DNA of 64,000 nt from Novosphingobium sp. ST904 (GCF_001298105.1 NZ_LGJH01000139.1:1-64000); one strand, 5' to 3'; positions 17,872 to 27,041 are shown, counted from the first letter of the stretch. Notes: generated by a model not told the origin, from the sequence alone. Translations and numbers: made by a program.

Positions 17872-19944
17872 ATGCCGGACGGCGACCTGCCGACCGGAAC
17901 GCTCGAAGCCGCACTGGCTGCTGCTTCGCGGGCGGATCAGCGACTGCGCGAAGCGATCGACGTGCTGCCGCAAGGCGTGGTGTTCCTCGACGAGGAAGGC
18001 CGATACATCCTGTGGAACCGCAAGTACGAGGAAATCTACTGCCGCTCGGCCGACCTGCTGGAACCGGGCGCCAGGCTGGCCGATACGCTGCGAGTGGGCG
18101 TCCAGCGCGGCGACTATCCCGAAGCCATGGGCCGCGAGGAAGAATGGCTGAACGACCGCCTTGCGCTTATCCAGCAGCCCACCAGCCGTCACGAACAGCG
18201 CCTGTCCAATGGCCGCTGCATCCTGATCGAGGAACGCAAGACGGAGGACGGCGGCTCGATCGGCCTTCGCGTCGACATTACCGACCTCAAGCAGAAGGAA
18301 GAAAGCTTCCGGCTGCTGTTCGAACAGAACCCGCTGGCCATGCTGGTTCACGATTCCGGCACCGGCCGGATCAATACCGCCAACGAATCCGCCTGCCGCC
18401 TGTTCGGCTATTCCGCCGCCGAAATGTCGGGCCTCAACGCCCGAAAGCTGTTCGGCGAGGATAACTGGGCTGCTGCCGCCAGAATGCTGGCCGCCAGGAA
18501 CCCCACCCGCGATGCCGGATGGCAGATGCTGCGGCGCGACGGCGAAGTGGTGGAAGCGGTTGTCTCCACCCGCCGCCTGCTCCTCGATGGCGTGGAAGTG
18601 ACGATCGTCTCGATCTTCGACGTGACCGAGCGCCGCCGAATCGAGCAGCGCATGGAACACATGGCCCGCCATGACGAACTGACCGGCCTCGCCAACCGCT
18701 CGCACTGCCGCGATACCTTGCGTAACATGCTCGGCAGTGCCTCGCCCGCCGAAACCGTCACGCTCGCGCTGATCGACCTCGATCACTTCAAGACGGTGAA
18801 CGATACTTACGGCCATCATTTCGGCGATGCCCTGCTGACCGACGCGGCGCGCAGAATGCGCGAACTCGTGCCGCCAGGCGCCTTGCTCTGCCGGATCGGC
18901 GGAGACGAATTCGCGATCATCTTCCGCCGGTCGAGCCTTACGCAAGCCGAACTCGTGAGCAAGGCGATCATCGCGACGCTTTCCGAACCCTTCCACGTCC
19001 ACGGCAACACCCTGCACATCGGCGCCACCGTCGGCTTTGCCAGCGCGCCCTTCGACAGCACCGACCACGAAACGCTCATGCGCTTCGCGGACCTTGCGCT
19101 CTATGCCGCCAAGGCCGAGCGCAGGGGCAGTTGCCGCGCCTTCGAAATGGCGCTGGACGAAGCCGCACAGGCCAAGAGCCGGCTGGAAAAGGACTTGCGC
19201 CAGGCCGTCCGCGACGGCGAACTCGAAGTCCATTACCAGCCGCTGCTCAATCTCGAAACGAACACCATCGAATGCTGCGAAGCGCTGCTTCGCTGGAACC
19301 ACGCCGAGCGCGGCCAGGTCTCGCCCGAAGTGTTCATCCCGCTTGCCGAGGAACTCGGGCTGATCGACAAGCTGGGACGCTTCGTGCTCCAGACTGCCTG
19401 CCACGAAGCCATGAAATGGCCTGACGATGTGCGCCTCTCGGTCAATGTCTCGCCGGTCCAGTTCCGCAACGGAAACCTCCTGGGCACCGTCATCAACGCC
19501 CTGTCCAGTTCCGGCCTCGCCGCAGACCGGCTTGAACTGGAAATCACCGAGGCCGTGCTGATGGAGCGCGGCCCCCGTCCTGCCGCGATCATCCGCAACT
19601 TGCGCTCCTTCGGTATCGGCATTTCGCTCGACGATTTCGGGACCGGCTATTCATCGCTGAGCTACCTGCTCAATTACCCCTTCACCAAGATCAAGATCGA
19701 CAAGTCCTTCATCCTCAACCTCCACGAAGAGGCCAATTCGCGCGCGGTGATCAGGGCAGTGATCGGTCTGGGCCGCAGCCTCGGCCTCACCGTGGCGGCG
19801 GAAGGGATCGAAAGCGAGGTGGAGCGCGAATACCTTCGGGCCGAAGGCTGCACGCAAGGCCAGGGCTTCCTGTTCGGCCGCCCTCAGCCAGGCACGATGC
19901 TGCGCTTTTCGTCGCAGCCATCGAGCGCGCTCGACGCCGCCTGA
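17872..19944 (+). CDS. PAS-PAS-GGDEF-EAL cyclic-di-GMP signalling protein
   Basis: A 690-residue protein without a membrane segment. Two PAS domains (about residues 30-140, GVVFLDEEGRYILWNRKYEE; and 150-265, PLAMLVHDSGTGRINTANES) precede a GGDEF domain with intact RIGGDEF near residue 342 and NDTYGHHFGD, then an EAL domain with intact CCEALLRW near 469 and LDDFGTGYSS. Both cyclase and phosphodiesterase motifs look functional, so net activity depends on the PAS inputs. ATG 17872 follows GAGAAAG; an upstream TTG at 17839 is possible. Stands alone between terminators. Confidence 0.92.
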   Translation: MPDGDLPTGTLEAALAAASRADQRLREAIDVLPQGVVFLDEEGRYILWNRKYEEIYCRSADLLEPGARLADTLRVGVQRGDYPEAMGREEEWLNDRLALIQQPTSRHEQRLSNGRCILIEERKTEDGGSIGLRVDITDLKQKEESFRLLFEQNPLAMLVHDSGTGRINTANESACRLFGYSAAEMSGLNARKLFGEDNWAAAARMLAARNPTRDAGWQMLRRDGEVVEAVVSTRRLLLDGVEVTIVSIFDVTERRRIEQRMEHMARHDELTGLANRSHCRDTLRNMLGSASPAETVTLALIDLDHFKTVNDTYGHHFGDALLTDAARRMRELVPPGALLCRIGGDEFAIIFRRSSLTQAELVSKAIIATLSEPFHVHGNTLHIGATVGFASAPFDSTDHETLMRFADLALYAAKAERRGSCRAFEMALDEAAQAKSRLEKDLRQAVRDGELEVHYQPLLNLETNTIECCEALLRWNHAERGQVSPEVFIPLAEELGLIDKLGRFVLQTACHEAMKWPDDVRLSVNVSPVQFRNGNLLGTVINALSSSGLAADRLELEITEAVLMERGPRPAAIIRNLRSFGIGISLDDFGTGYSSLSYLLNYPFTKIKIDKSFILNLHEEANSRAVIRAVIGLGRSLGLTVAAEGIESEVEREYLRAEGCTQGQGFLFGRPQPGTMLRFSSQPSSALDAA

Positions 19945-20047
19945 TCCTTCCCGCAACTGTCACTGAATACGGCGAATACTTTGCGATCCGGCGCGAGGCA
20001 GGGCATGAAGCCGTGACCCACGCCAGAGCCGTCCAAGGAGCCGCTGG

Positions 20048-20977
20048 ATGAAGAACATCGCCACCCTGACGATGAACCCGACGATCGACGCATCCTATGA
20101 CGTCGGCAAGGTTCGCCACACCAACAAGATGCGTACCGACAACGAGCATTACGCTCCCGGCGGCGGCGGCATCAACGTGGCGCGTGTCTTCGTCCGGCTC
20201 GGCGGCAATGCGCGCTGCTACTATCTTTCCGGCGGCGCCACCGGCCCTGCCCTCGACGGCCTGATCGACCTTCACCAACTGGTCCGAACCCGCATTCCCA
20301 TCGCGGGGTCCACGCGTATCGCTGCCGACATCCTCGAACACGAAACAGGCAAGGAATATCGGTTCACCCCCGCCGGACCCGAAATCAGCGAAGCGGAATG
20401 GCAGGAATGCCTCGATCGCGTCGCCGAAGCCGATTGCGACGTGATGGTCATGAGCGGATCGCTCCCCCCGGGCGTCCCGGAGGACTTCTACGCCCGTGCC
20501 ACCCGCCTGTTGCGCCCGCGCGGTATCGAAGTCGTTCTCGACACCTCGGGCGCTGCGCTGGTCGCGGGAATCGATGCCGGAGGGCTGCTGCTGGTCAAAC
20601 CGAGCCAGAGCGAATTGCAGCATTATGCCGGACGCACGCTCGACTCGGTCGGCGCGATCGGGGCTGCGGCCATGGAAATCGTCGAGGCGGAGAAGGCCAG
20701 GTTCGTCACCGTGACCATGGGCCATGAAGGCGCGGTCCTGGCGCGCGCCGAGGGGCCGTTGTTCCTGCCTGCCCTCAAGGTCGACGCGGCAAGCGCCGTG
20801 GGCGCGGGCGACAGCTTCGTCGCGGCGATGGTTCATGCCCTGTGCCGGGGCGACGGCGAACTCGAGGCATTCCGCCGCGGCATGGCCGGCGGCTCCGCCG
20901 CCGTGCTGCGCGCCGGCACCGATCTCGCCCGCGCCGAAGACATCGACCGGCTGCTGGAACGGGTGGAACCGCTCTAG
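20048..20977 (+). CDS. pfkB: 6-phosphofructokinase of the PfkB (ribokinase) family
   Basis: A 309-residue sugar kinase. The substrate motif PGGGGINVARVFVRLGG (residues about 37-53) and GSLPPGV match E. coli PfkB closely, and the catalytic/anion-hole motif AVGAGDSFVAAM is near residue 251. It would phosphorylate fructose-6-phosphate, or tagatose-6-phosphate in the related branch. AAGGAG lies 8 bases before the ATG. Its last four bases overlap the convergent TetR gene. Sphingomonads mainly use the Entner-Doudoroff route, so a Pfk here may have a side role; that is inference. Confidence 0.9.
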   Translation: MKNIATLTMNPTIDASYDVGKVRHTNKMRTDNEHYAPGGGGINVARVFVRLGGNARCYYLSGGATGPALDGLIDLHQLVRTRIPIAGSTRIAADILEHETGKEYRFTPAGPEISEAEWQECLDRVAEADCDVMVMSGSLPPGVPEDFYARATRLLRPRGIEVVLDTSGAALVAGIDAGGLLLVKPSQSELQHYAGRTLDSVGAIGAAAMEIVEAEKARFVTVTMGHEGAVLARAEGPLFLPALKVDAASAVGAGDSFVAAMVHALCRGDGELEAFRRGMAGGSAAVLRAGTDLARAEDIDRLLERVEPL

Positions 20978-21627
20978 ACTACGATCGCCCGGCGGCAGAA
21001 CTCCCAGATTGCCACCCCAAGCGTTTCACGCTCGGCAAGATCGGGGGCGCCGCCTTCCTCCTGAAGCAGCACGGTGTGAACCGTGGTCGAGACGAGGTTG
21101 TAGATCAGCCGTGCCTGCAGGCTGGGATCGGCCTGCAGGAGCAACCCCTGTTCGATGCCTTCGGCGACATGGCCGGCAATCAGGTCCAGTAGCGGTTGCA
21201 GCGCCGCCTGCAATTCGGCCGGGCGAGACTGCGCAAGCCGGAGGTGTTCGCGGCTGAGCGCGGCGCTGCGCAAGTGCGCGCCGCTGCTCCGCGTCTGCCC
21301 CAACTGGCCCACGACGATGCCGGAAACGATAACCTGCAACGCCTCCACAGGATTGTCTGCGCGCGACGAGATATCCCGGAACTGCAACGCCGCCGCCCGC
21401 AGCGAAGCATCGAATACCGCCAGCACGAGGTCGTCCTTGCTCTGGAACCGCTCGTAGAAGGCACGCCGCGCCAGGCCCGTGCGTGACAGCACCGCCCGGA
21501 TCGTCAGGCCTTCGAGCCCGCCCTCGTCAAGCAGGTCATGCGCCGCCTCTATCAGCAGGCGCGTCCGATCGCGTTCGCCGTCATCGAATTCGGCAAGTTG
21601 GGTGGGAGACGGTCGAACAGTGGCCAT
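20974..21627 (-). CDS. TetR family transcriptional regulator of the P450 unit
   Basis: A 217-residue repressor. The helix-turn-helix is LIEAAHDLLDEGG...LTIRAVLSRTGLARRAFYERFQSKDDLVLAVFD (in parts), typical of TetR. The ligand-binding C-terminal domain is all helical. It is divergent from the ferredoxin-P450 pair, and a GAGAAC-N3-GTTCTC palindrome lies in the shared promoter region, so it most likely controls that pair in response to the P450 substrate or a product. Its 3' end overlaps pfkB by four bases. Confidence 0.9.
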   Translation of the reverse strand: MATVRPSPTQLAEFDDGERDRTRLLIEAAHDLLDEGGLEGLTIRAVLSRTGLARRAFYERFQSKDDLVLAVFDASLRAAALQFRDISSRADNPVEALQVIVSGIVVGQLGQTRSSGAHLRSAALSREHLRLAQSRPAELQAALQPLLDLIAGHVAEGIEQGLLLQADPSLQARLIYNLVSTTVHTVLLQEEGGAPDLAERETLGVAIWEFCRRAIVV

Positions 21628-21727
21628 GGGCGATGGATTAGGCCCTCCGTCCGCGCCGGTCCAGTGCCCGCAATTGCGAAGTTCTCGCCGGTGATTGACT
21701 TCACCGGGGGGGAGCGGCTAGAAAATG

Positions 21728-21742
21728 GAGAACAGCGTTCTC
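21728..21742. promoter_or_regulatory. Putative TetR operator upstream of ferredoxin-P450
   Basis: A perfect palindrome GAGAAC-AGC-GTTCTC, 38 bases before the ferredoxin ATG and about 100 bases from the divergent tetR start. Size and symmetry suit a TetR dimer. Confidence 0.6.
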
Positions 21743-21779
21743 AGAAACGCGCTCAACGGATGAAGGACAGGAGAGTTCG

Positions 21780-22106
21780 ATGCCCAAGGTCACTTATGTC
21801 GATCACGAAGGTCACACGACCGACGTGGACGTGGCGATCGGCGAAAACGTCATGCGCGGTGCGGTCTATAACGGAATAGAGGGCATCACCGGCGAATGCG
21901 GCGGCGGCCTCTCCTGCGCCACCTGCCATTGCTACGTAGACGAGAACTGGACCGAGGCGGTGGGCGGGCCTTCCTCCCAGGCGGAGGAGGAACTGCTGGA
22001 ATCGGCTGCTGCCGAAGTGAAGCCGAGCAGCCGCCTCTCCTGCCAGATCGACATGACCGAGAGCCTCGACGGGCTCGTGGTGCACATGCCCGAGCATCAG
22101 TTCTGA
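21780..22106 (+). CDS. [2Fe-2S] ferredoxin (putidaredoxin/adrenodoxin type)
   Basis: A 108-residue ferredoxin. The cluster ligands are in ECGGGLSCATCHCYV (Cys at about 40, 46, 49) and RLSCQI (about 86), the spacing of vertebrate-type ferredoxins such as putidaredoxin. It would carry electrons to the P450 encoded 23 bases downstream. GGACAGGAGAG gives a good ribosome binding site. No ferredoxin reductase gene is present within the window, so the pair must borrow one. Confidence 0.94.
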   Translation: MPKVTYVDHEGHTTDVDVAIGENVMRGAVYNGIEGITGECGGGLSCATCHCYVDENWTEAVGGPSSQAEEELLESAAAEVKPSSRLSCQIDMTESLDGLVVHMPEHQF

Positions 22107-22128
22107 AGCCGGACACAGGGAGAGAACG

Positions 22129-23388
22129 ATGCCTATCGACGCCGCCAACCCGGTTCCGCCCAGTTTTCCGCGCCATGTCGGCATGGACCAGGTGCCCGAT
22201 CACGTCCCCCCCGAACTGATCCGCCAGTCCGGCCTCACCTTCGGCCCCGATTTCCTGGCCAACCCGCATGACTTCATGGCCGCGCTGCACGAAAAGCAGC
22301 CGCCGATCTATTACGACGTCAGCCCGATGGGCAACATGTGGCACCTCACCAAGCATGAGGACGCGCTGTTCGGCCTGCGCCATCCGCAGATCTTCTCGAA
22401 CGAAGGCGCCACCCCCTTCCCGCGCGATCCGAACGACTATTTCTACTTCATCCCGATCGAGATCGATCCCCCGCATCACCGCAAGTACCGCAACATCGTT
22501 GACCCGGTGTTCAGCCCGCAGGGCGTGCTCAAGCTCGAACGGCTGATCCACCAGCGCGCGAACGACCTGATCGACGAGATCGAGGCCAAGGTCGCGGCAG
22601 GCGGCGAGTGTGAGTTCACCGAGGACTTCGGGCGGCCACTGCCGGTTGCGGTGTTCCTCGACATCATGGGCCTGCCGCAGGACATGCGCGATACGTTCGT
22701 GGAATGGGCAATGGAACTGCTCCATTCGAACGACCGCGCGATCATGGGCCAGTCGATGGCCAAGATCACCGCCTATCTCAAGCAAGCCATCGCCGAGAAG
22801 AAGGCCAACCCGGACGACGGTGTCGTCAGCCTGATCGCCCATGCGGAACCAGACGGCGTGCCGCTTTCCGACAAGGAAATATTCGGCTTCGTCTGCTTCC
22901 TGTTCATCGCCGGTCTCGACACCGTTTTCGCCACGCTCAACAATATCTGGGCCTGGCTGGCGGAAAACCCCGAGAAGCGTCAGGAAATCATCGACCGTCC
23001 GCAGGACATCGACAGGATCGTCGAGGAACTTCTCCGCCGCTGGTCAGTGACCTTCTCCGGCCGGGTGCTTGACCAGGATCATGAAATGCGCGGCGTGCAG
23101 ATGAAGAAGGGCGATCGCGTCACCTTCATCCTGCCTGCCTGCAACTTCGACCCTGAGGTGTTCCCCGACCCGATGACGGTGAACTTCGACCGCCCCCGCA
23201 AGACGATCCTCGCCTTCACGGTCGGCGTTCATAGCTGCATGGGCGGGCACCTTGCACGGCTCGAAGTGAAGATCGCATTGCAGGAATGGCTGAAGCGCGT
23301 GCCTGACTTCACGCTCAAGCCCGGCACCCGGATCGAGTACCGCCCCGGCGGCGTGATCGGCCCCGAAGCCGTGCCGCTGGTCTGGTAA
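22129..23388 (+). CDS. Cytochrome P450, CYP101 (P450cam)-like
   Basis: A 419-residue soluble P450. The heme-binding loop is FTVGVHSCMGGHLA with the cysteine thiolate near residue 370. The I-helix oxygen-activation motif is AGLDTVFATL (GLDT rather than GxET/GxDT-T). EELLRRWSVTFSGR and QMKKGD...LPLVW at the end follow P450cam closely. The EXXR motif is in the K helix (EELLRR). It would hydroxylate a hydrophobic substrate, such as a terpenoid or norisoprenoid, using the upstream ferredoxin. A strong hairpin terminator follows. Substrate not deducible. Confidence 0.94.
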   Translation: MPIDAANPVPPSFPRHVGMDQVPDHVPPELIRQSGLTFGPDFLANPHDFMAALHEKQPPIYYDVSPMGNMWHLTKHEDALFGLRHPQIFSNEGATPFPRDPNDYFYFIPIEIDPPHHRKYRNIVDPVFSPQGVLKLERLIHQRANDLIDEIEAKVAAGGECEFTEDFGRPLPVAVFLDIMGLPQDMRDTFVEWAMELLHSNDRAIMGQSMAKITAYLKQAIAEKKANPDDGVVSLIAHAEPDGVPLSDKEIFGFVCFLFIAGLDTVFATLNNIWAWLAENPEKRQEIIDRPQDIDRIVEELLRRWSVTFSGRVLDQDHEMRGVQMKKGDRVTFILPACNFDPEVFPDPMTVNFDRPRKTILAFTVGVHSCMGGHLARLEVKIALQEWLKRVPDFTLKPGTRIEYRPGGVIGPEAVPLVW

Positions 23389-23402
23389 GGGCACCGAACC
23401 AA

Positions 23403-23434
23403 GGGAGCCGCGCCGATCGGTGCGGCTCCCTTTT
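23403..23434 (+). terminator. Rho-independent terminator after the P450 gene
   Basis: GGGAGCCGC (23403-23411) pairs with GCGGCTCCC (23422-23430), with further pairing inside, and TTTT follows directly. It also abuts the end of the minus-strand frame at 23434. Confidence 0.85.
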
Positions 23435-24426
23435 CATGTCATTGCATCCCGCGCGATCTCCATCGCTGCGAGTTGCAGCCTCAGGCCTTCGTTTTCTGCG
23501 CGCAGCGCGGTGATCTCGCGGTGGGCGCGGACGATGGCCGGCGCAGCCACCCGAGACGGTTCGGGCCTACGTTTCGGCGGGCCGGCATTCGGGGCGGCAC
23601 CCCGCAACATGGCCGCAATCCGATTGGCCGAGGCACGAACCCACGCCTCCATCAGGACAAGCGCGCCATCGCGCAAGATGGCCGGCGCACGATCGCTTGT
23701 GAGGGGTTCCGGCCCAGAGGACATTGGCATCGCGAAAGCTTCGTCCACGGATAAAGCGGCGCAGGCCTCCTGACAGGCCTGCGCCGCACGAGCAGCGCGC
23801 GGGACGACCCTTGGCGCCTGCTCCCCGGACTTCGCCGCCCACAGTCCGGCGGCGCGTCCTGAACTCCCATGATGACCGTCACGGCCTGGCCGCGCCTGCC
23901 GAAGTGAACCCGTCCCCCGCCCGTGGCCCTTCGCACAGGAAACCGGCTCGTTTCCGGCCAGTACGGGCTTGGCCCTTGCGGCCTCCCGGCGCCCCTTTAC
24001 TACCGGCTGCATCAAGGATCGGAGCAGGGTGAACAGCGGATCCTGCGAGGCACCGTACCCGGCGCGCAGGCCGCAAGTGCACAGCCTGGGGGCGGTCCAG
24101 ATCCATCCGCGATCATGACACAGCGCCGCTCCGCTTTCAGCGCCCCCACTGGCGTTCCCGTCATCATTGGCAGCCGGAACCATCGAAGGCCCACGCCGCT
24201 CCAACGCCAGTTTCCGCACACGCTTCGTCGCGTGCTGCCCCGATGCGCCCCGAGGGTCAGTCTGCAGATGCCGTGCGGCTATGCCTTTCCCGCGCCGCGT
24301 TTCCGGTTTCGATCTGTCCCCGGCAGCTTTTCGCGACCCCGAGTCCTGCAACGACCGGTTGCTCCGGGGGCCTGATCCTTTCCCCTTGCTTCCGGGCAGC
24401 TCTTCACCCGGGGCCTCTTCGTCCAT
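23434..24426 (-). CDS. Hypothetical protein, uncertain
   Basis: A 330-codon frame. GGGAG lies 7 bases before ATG 24426-24424. The N-terminal two thirds are basic, Gly/Ser-rich and low in hydrophobic residues, with mixed codon use (AGG, GGG and CAT are frequent), unlike neighbours. The last 110 residues look more like a real protein: SVDEAFAMPM, AILRDGALVLMEAWVRASANRIAAMLRG, and a coiled coil REITALRAENEGLRLQLAAME. The stop coincides with the shared terminator. Either the C-terminal part is a real gene whose N-terminal part is misread after a frame error, or the whole is a poorly conserved protein. No function assigned. Confidence 0.35.
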   Translation of the reverse strand: MDEEAPGEELPGSKGKGSGPRSNRSLQDSGSRKAAGDRSKPETRRGKGIAARHLQTDPRGASGQHATKRVRKLALERRGPSMVPAANDDGNASGGAESGAALCHDRGWIWTAPRLCTCGLRAGYGASQDPLFTLLRSLMQPVVKGRREAARAKPVLAGNEPVSCAKGHGRGTGSLRQARPGRDGHHGSSGRAAGLWAAKSGEQAPRVVPRAARAAQACQEACAALSVDEAFAMPMSSGPEPLTSDRAPAILRDGALVLMEAWVRASANRIAAMLRGAAPNAGPPKRRPEPSRVAAPAIVRAHREITALRAENEGLRLQLAAMEIARDAMT

Positions 24427-25076
24427 GGGCTTTCTCCCAAGTTCTGAAGCTTTCCCCATGGCTGTCACGCGAGCGGCCGGGATTGAAGGTCAGTTAACTC
24501 CGTTTTCGTTCGACAGCCCGCTGCGCGCGCGGGACACCGCCCAGTGCCTGTGGTTAATCGAACGGAAACGGGCGCACTTGAGTCAACCCGGAGTCCAGGG
24601 CCGCGAGCGCCGCCGCAGCCGGGCAAGGCCTCGTGCCCGGCCTTGCAGCACCGAGGATGCAATCGTTGCGCACGCAAAAGCCATGCACAAACGAGCGCGG
24701 ATCATGCAATTCCGCTTTGAGATCGCGAGAAATTGTTGCAGAGTGCTTGGCGAAAGGCCGCTAGCGGCTTTACCGGCGTTGGGAGAGAGCGCGCCGGGAG
24801 GGAGGTCTACTTCCTTTCCGGCGCGCCGATACTTCGCAGGTGCAACATCATCCAAATATTCGGTTTTGACAACCCTGTTCCGCAAAATTGCGGGGCAGGG
24901 TTATCGATGCCATGCTGCATGAAGCACCGCTTGTTAGCGGAAGCAGCATGCCATGCTGCGGCATCATCGCGTGGCGACGCAGGAGGAAGTGATTCGCCGC
25001 GCCGCCCGGCCGCATCGCGATTGCGGGCATGGAACGCCTGGGCTAGCCGCCGGGTACATCAGCAGCGAGCCCCTTC
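24427..25076. other. Long gap before the MATE gene, with structured DNA at its end
   Basis: About 650 bases without a supportable gene. Base composition is mixed and local AT content is higher near 24710-24740 and 24840-24890. The last 200 bases contain two strong hairpins listed separately. Frames on both strands here are rich in Arg, Cys and Ser and look like chance. Confidence 0.5.
24872..24959 (+). ncRNA. Candidate structured leader or small RNA upstream of the MATE exporter
   Basis: ACCCTGTTCCGCAA (24872-24885) pairs over all 14 bases, with two wobbles, with TTGCGGGGCAGGGT (24888-24901). Directly after it CATGCTGC (24911-24918) pairs with GCAGCATG (24943-24950) and encloses CCGCT-TGTT-AGCGG (24927-24940). 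CATGCTGC then occurs again at 24952-24959, so GCAGCATG can pair with either copy, as in a switch. No T-run follows. Function unknown; a leader of the MATE gene 117 bases on, or a small RNA. Confidence 0.35.
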
Positions 25077-26429
25077 TTGACCCAGCCAACCACCCCCCAC
25101 CCCACTCCGCCGCGCAAGGGACAGGCCCGGCTGCTCTGGTCCATCGCGCTTCCCGCGATGCTCACCAACGTTGCCACCGCCCTGTTCGGGCTGGCCGACA
25201 TGTGGGCCATAGGCCGCCTCGGCGATGCACCGGCGCAAGGCGCGGTGGAACTCGGCGCGAAGTACATGATGGGCCTGCTTAACGTGTTCAACTTCCTGCG
25301 CACCAGCACCGTCGCGCTGACGGCTCAGGGGACCGGTCGCGCCGACCGGCAGGCGCAGGCGGAAACACTAACCCGCGCCATGGCCGTGGCGATGGGCATC
25401 GGTGTGCTGCTGGTCTGCCTGATGCCCGTGGCGATCCCGTTCGGGCTCGACCTGCTCGAAGCGAGGGGGCCGCTGCGCGAAAGCGCCGGGGACTATATCG
25501 CCATCCGCTATTGGGCAGGGCCGCTTTGGCTCGGCAACTGCGTGCTGGTGGGATGGCTGATCGGACAGCGACTGGTGCGCCATGTCCTCGTGGTGGAAAT
25601 CGGCGCCAATATCCTGCACATCGCGCTCGACCTGTTGCTCGTCCTCGTCGCGAAGTGGGGCGTTGCCGGCGTGGCAACCGCGACGCTGACGTCGGAACTG
25701 TTCAAGTTTCTGGTTCTCGCCGCCATCGTCTTGCGCCGCCCCGAAGCCCGCACGGCCTTCGCCCTGGCACGGCAGCGGACAACGTGGCGGCGCGGCGAAC
25801 TGGCCCGCCTTTTCGCACTCAACCGCGACCTGTTCCTGCGAGCCCTGTTGCTCACCGCCGTGCTGCTCGCATTCGCCCGTGCCGGTGCGCAGGCCGGGCC
25901 GCTGACGCTGGCGGCGAACGGCATCCTGTTCCAGCTCTTCATGCTCGCCACCCTCCTGCTCGACGGCTTCGAAAGCGCCGCACAAGTGCTCTGCGGCGAG
26001 GCGCTCGGCGCGCGAAACCGGGCTGGCTTCGCGGCAACGGTTCGCTCGGCACTGCTATGGGGCGGGGTGATGGGCCTTGCCCTCACGCTCGCTTACGCGG
26101 TGGGAGGCAAGGCGCTGGCGGCCGCATTCAACACCGATCCGGGCGTGATCGCGGCCACTGCGGTTTACGCGCCATGGCTCACCCTGCTGCCACTGCTCGG
26201 GGTCTCGGCCTATGTTCTTGACGGGGTGTTCGTTGGCGCCGGGTGGACGCGGGCGATGATGGGGACGATGCTGGCCGCAATGGCAGGTTACGCGCTGCTG
26301 CTTTGGCTGCTCCATCCGCTGGGCAACCACGGCCTCTGGGCGGCTTTCACGATGTTCTTCGTCATTCGCGGGCTGGGGCAGGCTGCGGTGCTGCCCCGCC
26401 TCGCCAGGCGCAGCTTCAGCGTTTCCTGA
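25077..26429 (+). CDS. MATE family multidrug/toxin exporter
   Basis: A 450-residue integral membrane protein with about 12 hydrophobic helices in two related halves (LLWSIALPAMLTNVATALFGLADMWAIGRLG in parts opens the first half; LFLRALLLTAVLLAFARAGAQ the second). It would export drugs or metabolites using Na+ or H+ gradients; the DinF-like branch is the best match. The only start in frame after the stop at 25044 is TTG 25077, without a good ribosome binding site, so the true start may be hidden by an upstream frame error. The 3' end overlaps the convergent methyltransferase by 14 bases. Confidence 0.87.
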   Translation: MTQPTTPHPTPPRKGQARLLWSIALPAMLTNVATALFGLADMWAIGRLGDAPAQGAVELGAKYMMGLLNVFNFLRTSTVALTAQGTGRADRQAQAETLTRAMAVAMGIGVLLVCLMPVAIPFGLDLLEARGPLRESAGDYIAIRYWAGPLWLGNCVLVGWLIGQRLVRHVLVVEIGANILHIALDLLLVLVAKWGVAGVATATLTSELFKFLVLAAIVLRRPEARTAFALARQRTTWRRGELARLFALNRDLFLRALLLTAVLLAFARAGAQAGPLTLAANGILFQLFMLATLLLDGFESAAQVLCGEALGARNRAGFAATVRSALLWGGVMGLALTLAYAVGGKALAAAFNTDPGVIAATAVYAPWLTLLPLLGVSAYVLDGVFVGAGWTRAMMGTMLAAMAGYALLLWLLHPLGNHGLWAAFTMFFVIRGLGQAAVLPRLARRSFSVS

Positions 26430-27018
26430 ACACCACGCTCAGGTTGTCGGCAGGCATGGAGATCACGCGTTCCAGATCGAGCCCCCTGACGGCGGCGATA
26501 TCCGCGACATCTTCGAGCAGGCGCAGGCCCCATTCGGGATTGCGCCGCTTGAGGTCCTCGTCGAAAGCCGCGTTACCCGGTTCGATCGCATGCCCCGCGC
26601 GGCGGTAGGGACCATAAAGCACGAGCGGCGCCCCCGCGGGCAGCAAACGTCCCGCCCCCGCCACGAGCCCCAGCGCCGATTGCCAGGGGCTGATGTGGAC
26701 CATGTTGATGCACACGATCGCATCGGCGCTTTCGACAGGCCAGTCCTGCGCGGCAGCGTCGAGTTCGAGGGGCGCCAGCAGGTTGGGAAGGCGCTCCGTC
26801 TCCCGCCAGCCCTCGATGGAGGCGCGGGCGGCAGCATCCGGATCTGTCGGCTGCCAGTCGCGCCCGGTCATGGCCCGTGCGAAGTGTACCGCATGTTCGC
26901 CGGTGCCCGAGCCGATCTCCAGCACAAGGCCGCTCGATGGCAACGCACCGCGCAGTACGGCGAGGATAGGATCGCGGTTGCGGGCGACGGCGGGAGCATG
27001 GCGGCGAGCGTCGTTCAT
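26416..27018 (-). CDS. DUF938 family SAM-dependent methyltransferase
   Basis: A 200-residue protein. The SAM-binding motif is VLEIGSGTGEHAVHFA (about residues 32-47), then WQPTDPD and the family-typical ADAIVCINMVHISPW and LVLYGPYRRAG. These match the DUF938 family, whose substrate is not known. Convergent with the MATE gene with a 14-base overlap; 24 bases separate it from the upstream gene at 27042, so it may be read with the chemotaxis operon. Confidence 0.87.
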   Translation of the reverse strand: MNDARRHAPAVARNRDPILAVLRGALPSSGLVLEIGSGTGEHAVHFARAMTGRDWQPTDPDAAARASIEGWRETERLPNLLAPLELDAAAQDWPVESADAIVCINMVHISPWQSALGLVAGAGRLLPAGAPLVLYGPYRRAGHAIEPGNAAFDEDLKRRNPEWGLRLLEDVADIAAVRGLDLERVISMPADNLSVVFRKR

Positions 27019-27041
27019 GCGGCGGGACTAGTCCCGCCGCA

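Noticed and set aside
17722..19404. A 560-codon open frame antisense to the PAS-GGDEF-EAL gene
   Set aside because: No domain, low-complexity composition, and full overlap with a well-supported gene.
24167..24922. A 251-codon plus-strand frame in the gap before the MATE gene
   Set aside because: Arg/Cys/Ser-rich with no motif, no ribosome binding site, and it runs through the hairpin region.
24911..24959. Repeats CATGCTGC/GCAGCATG considered as an attachment site or IS end
   Set aside because: No transposase, integrase or target-site duplication is near; RNA-type nested pairing explains the repeats better.
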